Assembly: GCF_003065405.1 (NCBI RefSeq)
Contig: NZ_CP026947.1
Coordinates: 434,001-498,000, forward strand
Source: Corynebacterium yudongzhengii
GTDB lineage: Bacteria > Actinomycetota > Actinomycetes > Mycobacteriales > Mycobacteriaceae
Direction of reading: 5' to 3'
Length of the DNA stretch: 64,000 nucleotides
Shown: one piece after another, positions 25,081 to 35,647 of the stretch
How the letters are laid out: each line of letters starts with the position of its first letter
How positions within the stretch are numbered: the first letter of the stretch is position 1
Program-made: the position numbers and the translations under genes
The notes under the pieces: generated by a model
Database searches by the model: none
Told to the model about the DNA's origin: nothing
Seen by the model: only the letters and a program-made list of their open reading frames with translations

Positions 25081-25940
25081 TTCTCCGGCTGGGCGATGGC
25101 GCGGGTCATGCCTTCGACGTTGTCGTCGACACGCTCGGCCAGCTCAGCCCGGCTAACGCTTTCGATCTTCGGGCTCTCGGCGAGCTCCTCCGAATAATCG
25201 GAGTAGTCATTGTCGCCGGTGAGCTGGTGCAGCAGGTAGCCGGTGAGCAGGCCGCGCACGCGCTCCTGGCCGGAGGGCTGCGGCCAGCCGATGCCGAAAG
25301 CGATCTTGAACAGCGTGTCCTCGGAGAAGGTCTGCTGGTTAATGCCGTCGACCTCGCGGTAGACGGCCTCGCCGCCCCACCAGTTCGCCAGCTTCTCCGG
25401 ATTGCCGGCGCCGAAGAGCTCGCCCGTGCCGGAGCCGACGATCATGCCCGGCACCTTCACGTTGCGGGCGGCGTCGTAGGAGGAGGGGGAGACCTCGGCC
25501 GGGAAGAGAGCGCCGACGGCCTTCACCCGCTCATTGTTGGCGGCGGCCAGCACCGCAGCGCCCGCGCCCATGCCGTGGCCAACCAAGCCGAGCCGGCCCG
25601 GGTTCACGGTGGCTTTGCCGTGGCCGAGGCGCACGCCGGCGAGGATCTGGAGGGTCGAATCTAAATCGGCGGCGAACCCGGTGTGATCCGGGTTGATGCC
25701 CCGCTCGGTGGCCGGCGCGCCGGCGACGATTCCCCAGCTCGCCAGGTGGCGCAGCGTGGCGTGGTAGTGCTTCGGCCGCTTCATCCAGTCGTGGCCGAAA
25801 GCCACGGCGGGCAGGCCATCGCCCTCGGCGGGGGTGTAGACCTTGCCTTCTAAGCCGGCGTACGCGAGGTCGCCGACCAGCACGCGGTGCGGGCCCCGCT
25901 TGGAGAGCTTGGACAGAGACTTCTTCAGGTTCGCAGACAC
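25077..25940 (-). CDS. Alpha/beta-hydrolase-fold (dienelactone-hydrolase-like) protein, Rv3438 position
   Basis: The protein has 287 residues. The N-terminal LEGKVYTPAEGDGLPAVAFGHDW and the following WGIVAGAPATERG are hydrolase-like, and LGLVGHGMGAGAAVLAAA stands where the nucleophile elbow G-x-S-x-G belongs. The expected Ser is Gly here, so a normal serine hydrolase activity is doubtful unless another residue serves. In mycobacteria Rv3438 occupies this site beside glmS. GTG 25940 is used for the start and lacks a clear ribosome site. Confidence 0.7.
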   Translation of the reverse strand: MSANLKKSLSKLSKRGPHRVLVGDLAYAGLEGKVYTPAEGDGLPAVAFGHDWMKRPKHYHATLRHLASWGIVAGAPATERGINPDHTGFAADLDSTLQILAGVRLGHGKATVNPGRLGLVGHGMGAGAAVLAAANNERVKAVGALFPAEVSPSSYDAARNVKVPGMIVGSGTGELFGAGNPEKLANWWGGEAVYREVDGINQQTFSEDTLFKIAFGIGWPQPSGQERVRGLLTGYLLHQLTGDNDYSDYSEELAESPKIESVSRAELAERVDDNVEGMTRAIAQPEN

Positions 25941-26067
25941 GGCACCCAGAGTAGTGGAAATTACCTGAGGTGTATCTGTACGGGGTCAGGATGTCGGCCG
26001 CGGGCTCGGGCAGACACTCGGCCAGCGCGTCATTACAGAGATGCATGCGTCGTTTATTCTGTAGCCC

Positions 26068-27945
26068 ATGTGTGGAATCGTCGGATATGTGGGCCACCGA
26101 CAGGCCCTGAACCTGGCCGTTGATGCGCTGCGTCGCATGGAGTACCGGGGCTATGACTCCGCGGGAGTTGCGGTCGTCGGAAAAGATGCGGACGGCCACA
26201 ACGCCATCCATGCCGTCAAGCGCGCCGGGAAGATCGCGAACCTGGATGACCGGATTGCGGAGGTCGGCGTCGATAAGTTCGAGGGCACCACGGCCATCGG
26301 GCATACCCGCTGGGCCACCCACGGCCGCCCGACGGATGAGAACGCCCACCCGCACCTGTCCTATGACGGCAAGGTCGCGGTGGTGCACAACGGCATCATC
26401 GAGAACTTCGCGTCCCTGCGCGAGGAACTCGAGCGCGATGGGATCGAGCTTGTCTCCGACACGGATTCTGAGGTCGCCCCGCACCTGCTCGCCCAGGCGT
26501 ACAACGAGGGCGATACCGCCGGTGATTTCCGGGCCTCCGCGCTCAAGGTGCTCAACCGCCTCGAGGGTGCGTTTACCATCTTGTTCACCCACGCCGATCA
26601 CCCGGATGAGATCATCGCGGCGCGACGCTCCACCCCGCTGATCGTCGGCGTGGGCGACGGCGAGATGTTCTTGGGCTCGGATGTCGCGGCTTTCATCGAG
26701 CACACCAAACACGCCGTGGAGCTGGGCCAGGACACCGTGGTCTACCTCGCCGCTGACTACTACGACATCCTCAACTTCGACGGCACGCCCGCGCAGGGCA
26801 ACCCCTTCACCATCGACTGGGACCTGGAGGCCGCCGAGAAGGGCGGGTTCGACTCCTTCATGATGAAGGAGATCCACGAGCAGCCCGCCGCCATCCGCGA
26901 CACGCTGGCCGGTCACTGGGACGGCGAGCGCGTCACCCTCGACGAGAACAACCTCGCCGACACCGACTTGAAGTCCTTCGACCAGGTCTTCGTCGTCGCC
27001 TGCGGTTCCGCGTATCACTCGGGCCTGTTGGCGAAGTACGCCATCGAGCACTGGGTGCGCATCCCGGTGCAGATCGAGGTCGCCAGTGAGTTCCGCTACC
27101 GCGACCCAGTGCTCGGCGAGCGCACGCTGGTGCTCGCGATCTCCCAGTCCGGCGAGACCGCCGACACCTTGGAGGCCGTGCGCCACGCCAAGGCCCAGGG
27201 CGCGAAGGTGCTGGCGGTGTGCAACACGAACGGCTCGCAGATCCCGCGCGAATCGGACGCGGTGCTCTACACCCACGCCGGCCCGGAGATCGGCGTGGCC
27301 TCCACGAAGGCGTTTCTGGCGCAGGTGGTGGCCAACTACATCGTCGGCCTCGCCCTCGCGCAGGCGCAGGGCACCAAGTACCCGGACGAGATCCGCGAGA
27401 TCTGGAACGCCCTGGAGGAGATCCCCGACAAGGTGCAGCAGGTCCTCGATACGCGGGAGGACATCGCCGCCGTCTCCCGGGCGCTGGGGGCGGTGCGCAC
27501 CATGCTCTTCCTCGGCCGCGGCGTCGGCTTCCCGGTCTCCCTCGAGGGCGCCCTGAAGCTGAAGGAGCTGGCTTACATCCACGCCGAGGGCTTCGCCGCC
27601 GGCGAGCTCAAGCACGGCCCGATCGCCCTGATTGAGGACGATCTGCCCGTCGTCATCGTGGTGCCTAGCCCGCGCGGGGTGAAGCTTTTGCACTCCAAGA
27701 TCGTCTCTAATATCCAGGAGATTCGCGCCCGCGGAGCGAAGACGATCGTCATCGCAGAAGAAGGCGATACCGCCGTTGAGCCCTACGCCAACTGGCTGAT
27801 CCGCATCCCGCAGACCCCGTCGATCATGCAGCCGCTGCTGGCCACCGTGCCGCTGCAGTTTCTGGCCGCGGACATCGCCGAGGAGTGCGGCAACGAGGAC
27901 ATCGATAAGCCGCGCAACCTGGCCAAGTCGGTGACCGTCGAGTAG
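26068..27945 (+). CDS. glmS: Glutamine-fructose-6-phosphate aminotransferase (isomerizing)
   Basis: The protein has 625 residues. The N-terminal nucleophile is Cys 2 (MCGIVGYVGHRQA), followed by MEYRGYDSAGVA and GHTRWATHG of the glutaminase domain. Two SIS domains follow, with CGSAYHSGLLAKY, SQSGETADTLEA and the C-terminal LAKSVTVE. It makes glucosamine-6-phosphate, the substrate of GlmM, for peptidoglycan. TATTCT (26055-26060) lies seven bases before ATG 26068 without a ribosome site, so the transcript is probably leaderless. alr follows after 21 bases. Confidence 0.97.
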   Translation: MCGIVGYVGHRQALNLAVDALRRMEYRGYDSAGVAVVGKDADGHNAIHAVKRAGKIANLDDRIAEVGVDKFEGTTAIGHTRWATHGRPTDENAHPHLSYDGKVAVVHNGIIENFASLREELERDGIELVSDTDSEVAPHLLAQAYNEGDTAGDFRASALKVLNRLEGAFTILFTHADHPDEIIAARRSTPLIVGVGDGEMFLGSDVAAFIEHTKHAVELGQDTVVYLAADYYDILNFDGTPAQGNPFTIDWDLEAAEKGGFDSFMMKEIHEQPAAIRDTLAGHWDGERVTLDENNLADTDLKSFDQVFVVACGSAYHSGLLAKYAIEHWVRIPVQIEVASEFRYRDPVLGERTLVLAISQSGETADTLEAVRHAKAQGAKVLAVCNTNGSQIPRESDAVLYTHAGPEIGVASTKAFLAQVVANYIVGLALAQAQGTKYPDEIREIWNALEEIPDKVQQVLDTREDIAAVSRALGAVRTMLFLGRGVGFPVSLEGALKLKELAYIHAEGFAAGELKHGPIALIEDDLPVVIVVPSPRGVKLLHSKIVSNIQEIRARGAKTIVIAEEGDTAVEPYANWLIRIPQTPSIMQPLLATVPLQFLAADIAEECGNEDIDKPRNLAKSVTVE

Positions 27946-27966
27946 CCCGCCTAGAACCGAAACCTT

Positions 27967-29067
27967 ATGAGTCAGTTGCGTACACGTATCGATCTCGCGG
28001 CGATCGCCCACAACACCCGCGCGGTGGCCGCCCACATCGGCGAGGACGTGCGCCTCATGGCGGTGGTCAAAGCCGATGGCTACAACCACGGCGCCGTCGA
28101 GGTCGCCCGTGTCATGGCTGCTCACGGCGCCCAGGCCGTCGGGGTGGCCACCATCGCCGAGGCGCTGAGCTTGCGCACGGCGGGTATCGACGCCCCCGTC
28201 CTCGCCTGGCTCTGGGACGCAACAGATACAGCCCTTGTCGCCGAGGCGCTGAAAAACGGTATCGAGCTCGGCGTGCCGAGCCTTAAGCACCTGCGCGTGC
28301 TGGCCGAACAGGACCGGCCAGCCAGAATCTGCCTCAAGGTCGAAACCGGCATGCACCGCTCCGGGATCGACCGGCACGCGTGGCGCGAGGCCTTCATGCT
28401 GGCCGGTAGCGCAAAGCACCTCGAGGTCACCGGGCTTTTCACCCACTTCGCCTGCGCCGATGACCCGGAATCGGCAGCGACCGACGAACAGCTCGCCGAG
28501 TTTCGCGACGCCATCGCCCAAGCCCACGCGCTGGGACTAAACGTGCCGATCAACCACGCTGCCAACTCCCCGGCGACGCTGAGTAGGCGCGATACCCATT
28601 TCGACCAGGTGCGCGTAGGCCTGGCGCTCTACGGGCTCAACCCCCTGCGAAGTGAGCCCGGAATCGAGCTGCGTCCGGCGCTGAGTTGGGAGGCGGAGGT
28701 GACCGTCGTCAAGCCTCTGCAACCCGGGGATGCCGTCAGTTATGGGCATACCTTCACCGCCGATCGCGCCGGGTACACCGCCGTGATCCCGGCCGGCTAT
28801 GCCGACGGCGTTCCGCGCGCGGCCCAGGGGCAGTTGGAGGTGACCATCGGTGGGCGTCGCTACGCGCAGATCGGCAGGGTGTGCATGGATCAGATCGTGG
28901 TTGATCTCGGCGATACCCCCCACGGGGTCGCCGCCGGTGATACCGCGGTGATTATGGGGGTCGGCGGGATGAGCCTCGACGAGCTCGCCGAGCGCCTGCA
29001 CACCATCAACTACGAGATCGCCTGCCTGCCCAAGGGGCGCACCGTGCGGCAGTATGTGAACGGATAG
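27967..29067 (+). CDS. alr: Alanine racemase
   Basis: The protein has 366 residues. The pyridoxal-phosphate lysine is in MAVVKADGYNHGAVEVARV (about residue 35). HFACADDPES, AVSYGHTFTADR, VIPAGYADGVPR and GRVCMDQIVVDLG follow in order, including the catalytic Tyr region. It interconverts L- and D-alanine for cell-wall synthesis. The gene lies between glmS and tsaE with short spacers, consistent with one transcript. In mycobacteria alr and tsaE are also adjacent. Confidence 0.96.
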   Translation: MSQLRTRIDLAAIAHNTRAVAAHIGEDVRLMAVVKADGYNHGAVEVARVMAAHGAQAVGVATIAEALSLRTAGIDAPVLAWLWDATDTALVAEALKNGIELGVPSLKHLRVLAEQDRPARICLKVETGMHRSGIDRHAWREAFMLAGSAKHLEVTGLFTHFACADDPESAATDEQLAEFRDAIAQAHALGLNVPINHAANSPATLSRRDTHFDQVRVGLALYGLNPLRSEPGIELRPALSWEAEVTVVKPLQPGDAVSYGHTFTADRAGYTAVIPAGYADGVPRAAQGQLEVTIGGRRYAQIGRVCMDQIVVDLGDTPHGVAAGDTAVIMGVGGMSLDELAERLHTINYEIACLPKGRTVRQYVNG

Positions 29068-29071
29068 CACC

Positions 29072-29563
29072 ATGGACGTGCAGTTTCCCAGCCACGGAAC
29101 CACAAGGTGTGAGACCGCCGAGGACACCCAGGCCTTCGGTGCCCGGCTCGGCGCGTGCCTGGAGCCCGGCGACCTGGTGATTCTCGACGGCCCGCTCGGC
29201 GCCGGCAAGACCACCCTGACTCAGGGCATCGCCGAGGGGCTCGGGGTGAGCGGCCGGGTCAGCTCGCCGACGTTCGTCATCGCCCGCGAGCATCCCCCGC
29301 GCGGCCAGGGCCCGGGGCTCATCCACGTCGACGCCTACCGGCTGGTCGGCGAGTCGGGCGATCCGATCGGCGAGCTCGACGCGCTGGATCTGGAGACCGA
29401 CCTCACCGAGGCGGTGGTGGTCGCCGAGTGGGGCGGCGGTTTCGTCGAGCAGCTCAGCGATTCTTATCTGTTCGTCCACCTCGATCGCACCATGGCGGTG
29501 TCGCAGGACCCGGAGTCCGAGGCGCGCATCATCACCTGGGATAGGCGTTCAGCGCTGCTGTAG
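29072..29563 (+). CDS. tsaE: tRNA t6A synthesis ATPase TsaE
   Basis: The protein has 163 residues. Walker A is LDGPLGAGKTTLTQGIAEGL and a FVIAREHP / IHVDAYRLVG pair follows, both typical of TsaE (YjeE). It hydrolyses ATP to support the TsaB-TsaD complex in threonylcarbamoyladenosine formation at A37 of ANN-reading tRNAs. ATG 29072 is four bases past the alr stop, so translation is coupled. The rest of the t6A set (tsaB, tsaD) lies just downstream, with rimI between. Confidence 0.95.
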   Translation: MDVQFPSHGTTRCETAEDTQAFGARLGACLEPGDLVILDGPLGAGKTTLTQGIAEGLGVSGRVSSPTFVIAREHPPRGQGPGLIHVDAYRLVGESGDPIGELDALDLETDLTEAVVVAEWGGGFVEQLSDSYLFVHLDRTMAVSQDPESEARIITWDRRSALL

Positions 29564-29590
29564 CGGAAGCGAGCTATTAAGGTAGGGAGA

Positions 29591-30064
29591 ATGTCGAAGA
29601 CCCTGAAAACTTTTGCCGGAATCGTCATTGCCCTCTTCGCCGTCGCGATGATCGGGTTGGTCGCCCTAGCCGGCCGCGCCGTGGGGGCGGATCAGTTCCC
29701 GGACGGCGGGCTGGAGCGCGCCATCGCCGCCGCCGAGGAGGAGAACCTCAATGTCACCGCCGCCTCGCCCTATGACATCTACGGCGAGGAGTTCGTCGCC
29801 GGCGTGCCCGTCTGCCCGGGCACGGATAGCCAGCAGCTGATGCAGCTGACCGGCCTGCCGGAGAAGCCGGAGGGCTTGCCGGAGGAGATCTCGGAGAACG
29901 AAAACTACCTGGTGCTCGTGCGCGAGGACGGCTCCTCGGTCGCCGATGGCTTCGACCGCGCCAGCCTGGATCTGTGCGCCGTGGGCGTGATGCCGCCGTT
30001 CTCCTCGGCCGCGATCCTGCCTTTCGCCAAGACCGAAGAGGGCAACTGGGTTCTCGCCGGATAA
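29591..30064 (+). CDS. Membrane-anchored or secreted protein of unknown function
   Basis: The protein has 157 residues. An N-terminal hydrophobic segment (FAGIVIALFAVAMIGLVALAG) acts as a signal anchor. The remainder is an acidic exported domain with two Cys (VPVCPGTDS and LDLCAVGVM), possibly forming one disulfide. It sits between tsaE and tsaB in the same direction. A comparable small exported protein interrupts the t6A cluster in other corynebacteria, as far as I recall. No function can be assigned. Confidence 0.75.
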   Translation: MSKTLKTFAGIVIALFAVAMIGLVALAGRAVGADQFPDGGLERAIAAAEEENLNVTAASPYDIYGEEFVAGVPVCPGTDSQQLMQLTGLPEKPEGLPEEISENENYLVLVREDGSSVADGFDRASLDLCAVGVMPPFSSAAILPFAKTEEGNWVLAG

Positions 30065-30083
30065 GCCCACTACGCTAGGGGCC

Positions 30084-30758
30084 GTGCTGATACTCGCCCT
30101 GGATACCGCCACCACCGACCTCGTCACCGGCTTAGTCGACACGGAGATTTCCGCCGCCTATGACGCGGTCGTGCCCGGCACACGCGGGCATAACGAGCAG
30201 CTCATGCCCACCATCATGGCGCTTCTCGACGACCACGCCACCACCCTCGCCGACTTAGACGGCATCGTCGTCGGCCACGGCCCGGGGCCTTTTACGGGCT
30301 TGCGGGTGGGGATGGTCACCGCCCAGGCGCTCGGGCAGGCGCTGCGCATCCCGGTGCATGGGGTATCGAGCCTCGATGCGATTGCCACCCGGCACAGCGC
30401 CGACAACCTCTTGGTCACCACCGACGCGCGGCGCCGGGAGGTCTACTGGGCGAGCTACCAGGCCGGCCGGCGCAGCGCCGGGCCTGGCGTGGTGCGCCCG
30501 GAAAACCTTGAGCCCCCGCACCCGGTGGATGCGGTGGTGGTGCCACAGCGGCTCGTCGTTAAGCTCCCTTCCCACCTGCAGGACCTCGAGACCGTCGAGC
30601 TCAGCCCGCGGGCGGCCGGGCTGGTTGCGGTGGCCGATCTCGCGCAGGCCCCGGAGCCTTTGAGCCCTGAGTATTTGCGCCGCCCCGATGCCGTGCCGCC
30701 GCCGGAGCCGAAGCGTTCGGCGGCGCTGCCTCCGCTGAAGAAAGAGGCGAGGCCGTGA
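30084..30758 (+). CDS. tsaB: tRNA t6A synthesis protein TsaB
   Basis: The protein has 224 residues with an actin-like fold start (LILALDTATTDLVTGLVDT), then HNEQLMPTIMALL and the glycine-rich VVGHGPGPFTGLRVGM, the TsaB signature. It binds TsaD and TsaE to form t6A37 on tRNA. GTG 30084 is seven bases downstream of TACGCT, so the start is probably leaderless. The C-terminus carries an Ala/Pro-rich tail after the usual domain. rimI begins on its stop codon (GTGA overlap). Confidence 0.93.
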   Translation: MLILALDTATTDLVTGLVDTEISAAYDAVVPGTRGHNEQLMPTIMALLDDHATTLADLDGIVVGHGPGPFTGLRVGMVTAQALGQALRIPVHGVSSLDAIATRHSADNLLVTTDARRREVYWASYQAGRRSAGPGVVRPENLEPPHPVDAVVVPQRLVVKLPSHLQDLETVELSPRAAGLVAVADLAQAPEPLSPEYLRRPDAVPPPEPKRSAALPPLKKEARP

Positions 30759-31222
30759 ACTACACCGTCCGCGAATTAAAACCGGCGGATGCTGCGCGTT
30801 GCGCGGAGTTAGAAAAGCAGCTGTTCGCCGGCGAGAGCCCCTGGCCGGAAAACGTGTTCTTGGTCGAGTTCGCCGCGCCGAACACCTTCTATGTCGGGGC
30901 TTTCGAGGCCGAGCGATTGATCGCGTACGCGGGCATCGCGATGCTCGGCCCACGCCAGGACCCGGAGTTCGAGGTCCACACCATCGGCGTCGACCCCGCC
31001 TACCAGCGCCGCGGTTTAGGCCGCGAGCTCATGGACCAGATCACGCACGCGGCGGATCTTCTCGACGGCCCCATGTTCCTCGAAGTCCGCACCGACAACG
31101 ACGCCGCGATCCGCCTCTACGAAGACTTCGGCTTCCACACCCTGGCCACCCGCCGCGGCTACTACCAGCCCTCGGGCGCGGATGCCTACACCATGACGAG
31201 ACCCTCCCGGAGTGAGCGATGA
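30755..31222 (+). CDS. rimI: Ribosomal-protein-alanine N-acetyltransferase RimI
   Basis: The protein has 155 residues. It is a GNAT acetyltransferase with [20 protein letters not shown] binding acetyl-CoA (the R/Q-x-x-G-x-G/A motif) and [20 protein letters not shown] as the C-terminal motif of RimI. It acetylates the N-terminus of ribosomal protein S18 and, in actinobacteria, possibly other proteins. It overlaps tsaB (GTGA) and tsaD (ATGA), a tight operon that places it in the middle of the t6A genes as in mycobacteria. Confidence 0.93.
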   Translation: MNYTVRELKPADAARCAELEKQLFAGESPWPENVFLVEFAAPNTFYVGAFEAERLIAYAGIAMLGPRQDPEFEVHTIGVDPAYQRRGLGRELMDQITHAADLLDGPMFLEVRTDNDAAIRLYEDFGFHTLATRRGYYQPSGADAYTMTRPSRSER

Positions 31223-32262
31223 ACATCCTCGGAATCGAGACCTCCTGCGACGAAACCGGCATCGGCATCGTCCAGCTTGCCGACGACGGCACCCTCACCG
31301 TCACCGCCGATGTCGTCGCCTCGTCGATGACTCAGCACGCCCGCTTCGGCGGCGTGGTGCCCGAGATCGCCTCCCGCGCGCACCTGGAGGCGATGCCGCA
31401 GGTGATGGACAAGGCGCTGGCAAAGGCGGGTATCGACGCCCCGGACGCCGTCGTGGCCACCGTCGGCCCGGGACTCGCGGGGGCGCTGCTGGTCGGCACG
31501 GCCGCCGCGAAGGCCTATGCTGCCGGCTGGGGCGTGCCTTTCTACGGTGTCAACCACTTAGGCGGGCATGTCGCGGTGGCGGATCTCGACGGCCGCCCGC
31601 TGGAAAACGCCATCGCGCTGCTGGTCTCGGGAGGGCACTCGCAGATCCTGCGCGTCGATTCCGCCGGGGCGCTACGCGAGCTGGGCACCACGCTTGACGA
31701 CGCCGCGGGCGAGGCCTACGACAAGGTCGCCCGGCTTTTACACCTGGGTTATCCCGGCGGCCCCGTGATCGACCGCCTGGCGCATGAGGGCAACCCGGAG
31801 GCGGTGGCGTTTCCGCGGGCGCTGAGAAAGGCGAAGGACCTTAAGAGCCAGCACCGCTACAACTTCTCTTTTTCAGGGCTGAAAACGGCGGTGGCCCGCT
31901 ACGTGGAGGCAGCCGAGCGCGCCGGGGACGTGATCGACATCGAGGATGTGTGTGCCTCTTTCCAGGAGGCGGTCGCGGACGTGCTCAGTTTCAAGGCGGT
32001 CCTTGCCGCGCGCGATACGGGGGCGCAGACGATGCTGCTCGGCGGGGGAGTGGCGGCGAACTCGCGGGTGCGCTCGCTGCTTCAGGAGCGTTGCGACGCC
32101 GCCGGTATCGAGCTGCGCATCCCGCCGATGCGGCTGTGCACGGATAACGGCGTGATGATCGCCACCCTCGGTGCTCGGCTGATTCAGGCAGGCGCGCAGC
32201 CTTCGTCGTTGGCGGCGGCGACCAACCCGGGCCTCGAGGTGGAGACGGCGCTCGTCGACTAG
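31219..32262 (+). CDS. tsaD: tRNA t6A threonylcarbamoyltransferase TsaD
   Basis: The protein has 347 residues. [16 protein letters not shown] at the start, metal-binding [12 protein letters not shown] with two His, [12 protein letters not shown], and [15 protein letters not shown] near the end are diagnostic of the Kae1/TsaD family. It transfers the threonylcarbamoyl group to A37. Its metal site and ATP site are complete. It is coupled to rimI (ATGA overlap) and ends just before the groES promoter. Confidence 0.96.
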   Translation: MNILGIETSCDETGIGIVQLADDGTLTVTADVVASSMTQHARFGGVVPEIASRAHLEAMPQVMDKALAKAGIDAPDAVVATVGPGLAGALLVGTAAAKAYAAGWGVPFYGVNHLGGHVAVADLDGRPLENAIALLVSGGHSQILRVDSAGALRELGTTLDDAAGEAYDKVARLLHLGYPGGPVIDRLAHEGNPEAVAFPRALRKAKDLKSQHRYNFSFSGLKTAVARYVEAAERAGDVIDIEDVCASFQEAVADVLSFKAVLAARDTGAQTMLLGGGVAANSRVRSLLQERCDAAGIELRIPPMRLCTDNGVMIATLGARLIQAGAQPSSLAAATNPGLEVETALVD

Positions 32263-32274
32263 CACCGGGTACAG

Positions 32275-32308
32275 TTGAGCGCTAGCACTTGGTTGACTAG
32301 AGTGCTAA
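32275..32308 (+). promoter_or_regulatory. groES-groEL promoter with CIRCE operator (HrcA site)
   Basis: CTAGCACTT, nine bases and GAGTGCTAA (32282-32308) match the CIRCE consensus TTAGCACTC-N9-GAGTGCTAA with two changes in the left arm. A -35 TTGAGC (32275-32280) and -10 TAGAGT (32298-32303) spaced by 17 bases overlap it, so HrcA should block initiation until heat stress. Confidence 0.88.
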
Positions 32309-32403
32309 AGCAGGTTGTTTAACGAACACAGTTGTTCACCCGCGACGACGGCTGCGTTGGCACCACAACCGCGAAGAAATGTTTCTGACGAAAGGAAATC
32401 ACC

Positions 32404-32703
32404 GTGGCAAACGTCAACATTCGTCCGCTCGAAGACAAGGTCCTCGTCCAGATCCTCGAGGCTGAGACCACCACCGCCTCCGGCCTGGTCATCCCGGACT
32501 CCGCCCAGGAGAAGCCGCAGGAGGCCAAGGTCATCGCCGTCGGCCCGGGCAAGCAGAAGGACGATGGCTCCCGCAGCCCGATCGACGTCAAGGAGGGCGA
32601 CACCGTCGTCTTCTCCAAGTTCGGTGGCACCGAGCTGAAGTACGACGGCGAGGAGTACCTGCTCCTGTCCGCCCGTGACCTGCTCGCAGTCGTCGAGAAG
32701 TAA
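32404..32703 (+). CDS. groES: Co-chaperonin GroES
   Basis: The protein has 99 residues and contains [39 protein letters not shown] (the mobile loop region) and [23 protein letters not shown]. It caps GroEL rings. GTG 32404 follows GAAAGGAAA. It lies 95 bases downstream of the CIRCE operator and 13 bases before groEL. Confidence 0.97.
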   Translation: MANVNIRPLEDKVLVQILEAETTTASGLVIPDSAQEKPQEAKVIAVGPGKQKDDGSRSPIDVKEGDTVVFSKFGGTELKYDGEEYLLLSARDLLAVVEK

Positions 32704-32707
32704 GTAA

Positions 32708-34336
<1,629 letters not shown>

Positions 34337-34360
34337 GCGCTAGGAGCTAGGTACACCAGA

Positions 34361-34409
34361 CGGCCCGGAGCGCGGTTGGGGGGAAATTACCCCGCCGCCT
34401 TCCGGGCCG
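34361..34409 (+). terminator. Stem-loop after groEL1
   Basis: GGCCCGGA (34362-34369) pairs with TCCGGGCC (34401-34408), with additional inner pairing (GCGGTTGGGG / CCCCGCCGC). Only a short GTTGTG follows, so the T-run is poor. It lies between convergent groEL1 and the WhiB gene. Confidence 0.6.
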
Positions 34410-34428
34410 TTGTGCTGTGTGCGGGTGT

Positions 34429-34728
34429 TTAGGCGCGGCTGTGGGAACGGGAGTTACGCTCGCGCAGCATGGCCATGCGCTCCGATTCGGAGAGGCCGCC
34501 CCAGATGCCATAAGGCTCGGCGGCCTCGAGGGCGTGGGCGCGGCAGTTGGCCATGACCGGGCAGTTGCGGCAGATCGCCTTGGCGCGGTTTTCTCGCTGG
34601 GCGCGGGCACGGCCGCGCTCACCGTCCGGGTGGTAGAACACATCGGATGCCTCTCCACGGCACAGGCCGTGCAGCTGCCAGTCCCAAAAGTCAGCGTTCG
34701 GGCCGGGGAGCAGATGGGGCTGAGACAT
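34429..34728 (-). CDS. whcB: WhiB-family redox-sensing transcriptional regulator (WhiB3/WhcB type)
   Basis: The protein has 99 residues. The four iron-sulfur cysteines are Cys 23, 53, 56 and 62 (LHGLCRG and ICRNCPVMANCRAH), followed by the PYGIWGG turn and a basic tail (RERNSRSHSRA) for DNA binding. It holds a [4Fe-4S] cluster and works with the primary sigma factor. Location next to groEL1 and sigD equals whiB3 of mycobacteria and whcB of C. glutamicum. ATG 34728 has GAGAAGGAG upstream. A longer in-frame start is rejected. Confidence 0.93.
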   Translation of the reverse strand: MSQPHLLPGPNADFWDWQLHGLCRGEASDVFYHPDGERGRARAQRENRAKAICRNCPVMANCRAHALEAAEPYGIWGGLSESERMAMLRERNSRSHSRA

Positions 34729-35053
34729 TAACGCAAGACTCCTTCTCACCAAAAGTAAAAACTTCGCTCGTCGCCGAGCGCTACGGCTTGAAGTGTGATA
34801 CCCGATGATGAACGAAATGTAACGCAAGTGTTACCGGCAAGTTCCACGCCTGGAAACCGGATTCATTTCCCTGCCTTGAGCAGGACTTTTATGGAAAGTG
34901 AAGAATGCGTTAACTTTGTTTGGCGGTAGCTGTGAGGCTCATGTGAGGTTGTACGCTCGCCCAGATAGTCTCGCGGAGGCCGTAAAGTTGCTATAGGTCA
35001 ACAGGGAGTTATGTAGTTAATCCTTCCGGCTTCTATCAACGAGGAGGACACGC
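34729..35053. other. Divergent intergenic region between the WhiB gene and sigD
   Basis: No gene is seen in these 325 bases. TGTAACGCAAGTGTTACC (about 34818-34835) is an interrupted dyad GTAAC-N6-GTTAC that could be a regulator site. Its resemblance to a CRP/GlxR half-site pair is weak. Promoters for both genes must lie here but no -35/-10 pair is convincing. Confidence 0.4.
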
Positions 35054-35647
35054 GTGAGCGAGGAAGACGACGAGCTTGGTGAACTCGTCCCGAAGGCGTG
35101 TTCCGGCGATCGCCGCGCTTTAGGGCGGATCATTCAGATCATCCACCCGCGTGTCCTGCGCTATGCCCGCGCCCGCATCGGCGGCGGCAAAACCCCCACC
35201 GCGGAGGACGTCGCCCAGGAGATCTGCCTCGCGGTGTCGACCTCCATCGCCTCCTACGTCGACCGGGGAAAACCGTTCATGGCCTTCGTCTACGGCATCG
35301 CCTCAAACAAGGTGGTCGACGCCCACCGCAGCCTGTCTCGCGACCGCTCGCACCCGACGGAGGAGGTGCCCGACAGTGTCGATCAGCAAGCCACGCCGGA
35401 AGAGGCCTCGATCACACTGGATGGTAGTAACAGGGTCCGGGAACTTCTCGATACATTGGGTGAGCGCGCACGGGAGATTCTTATCCTGCGGGTCTTCGTC
35501 GGTTTGAGCGCCGATGAAACCGCGCAGATTATCGGAAGTACCCCGGGCGCCGTGCGGGTGGCACAGCACAGGGCGCTGGCGAGCCTGCGCTCACGGGTAG
35601 AAGAAGACCACAGTGTCACCAGGGAACGAAAGGGAGTGGAAAGCTGA
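35054..35647 (+). CDS. sigD: ECF sigma factor SigD
   Basis: The protein has 197 residues. Sigma region 2 spans LRYARARIGGGKTPTAEDVA to FVYGIASNKVVDAHRS and region 4 is ARLILRV-like (RAREILILRVFVGLSADETA, then GSTPGAVRVAQHRALASLRS). GTG 35054 has GAGGAGGAC upstream. SigD of corynebacteria directs genes of the cell envelope and mycomembrane. Here, as in C. glutamicum and mycobacteria, it is followed at one-base overlap (TGATG) by its anti-sigma factor gene. Confidence 0.94.
   Translation: MSEEDDELGELVPKACSGDRRALGRIIQIIHPRVLRYARARIGGGKTPTAEDVAQEICLAVSTSIASYVDRGKPFMAFVYGIASNKVVDAHRSLSRDRSHPTEEVPDSVDQQATPEEASITLDGSNRVRELLDTLGERAREILILRVFVGLSADETAQIIGSTPGAVRVAQHRALASLRSRVEEDHSVTRERKGVES

Noticed and set aside
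26041..26067. glmS ribozyme upstream of glmS
   Set aside because: The -10 box lies seven bases from the start codon, leaving no 5' untranslated RNA, and the ribozyme is a Firmicute feature.
25531..28527. A 998-residue open frame on the minus strand across the hydrolase, glmS and alr
   Set aside because: It lies opposite or out of phase with well-supported genes. Its sequence has the Gly/Val/Asp/His-rich look of antisense to high-G+C codons, and no motif or ribosome site supports it.
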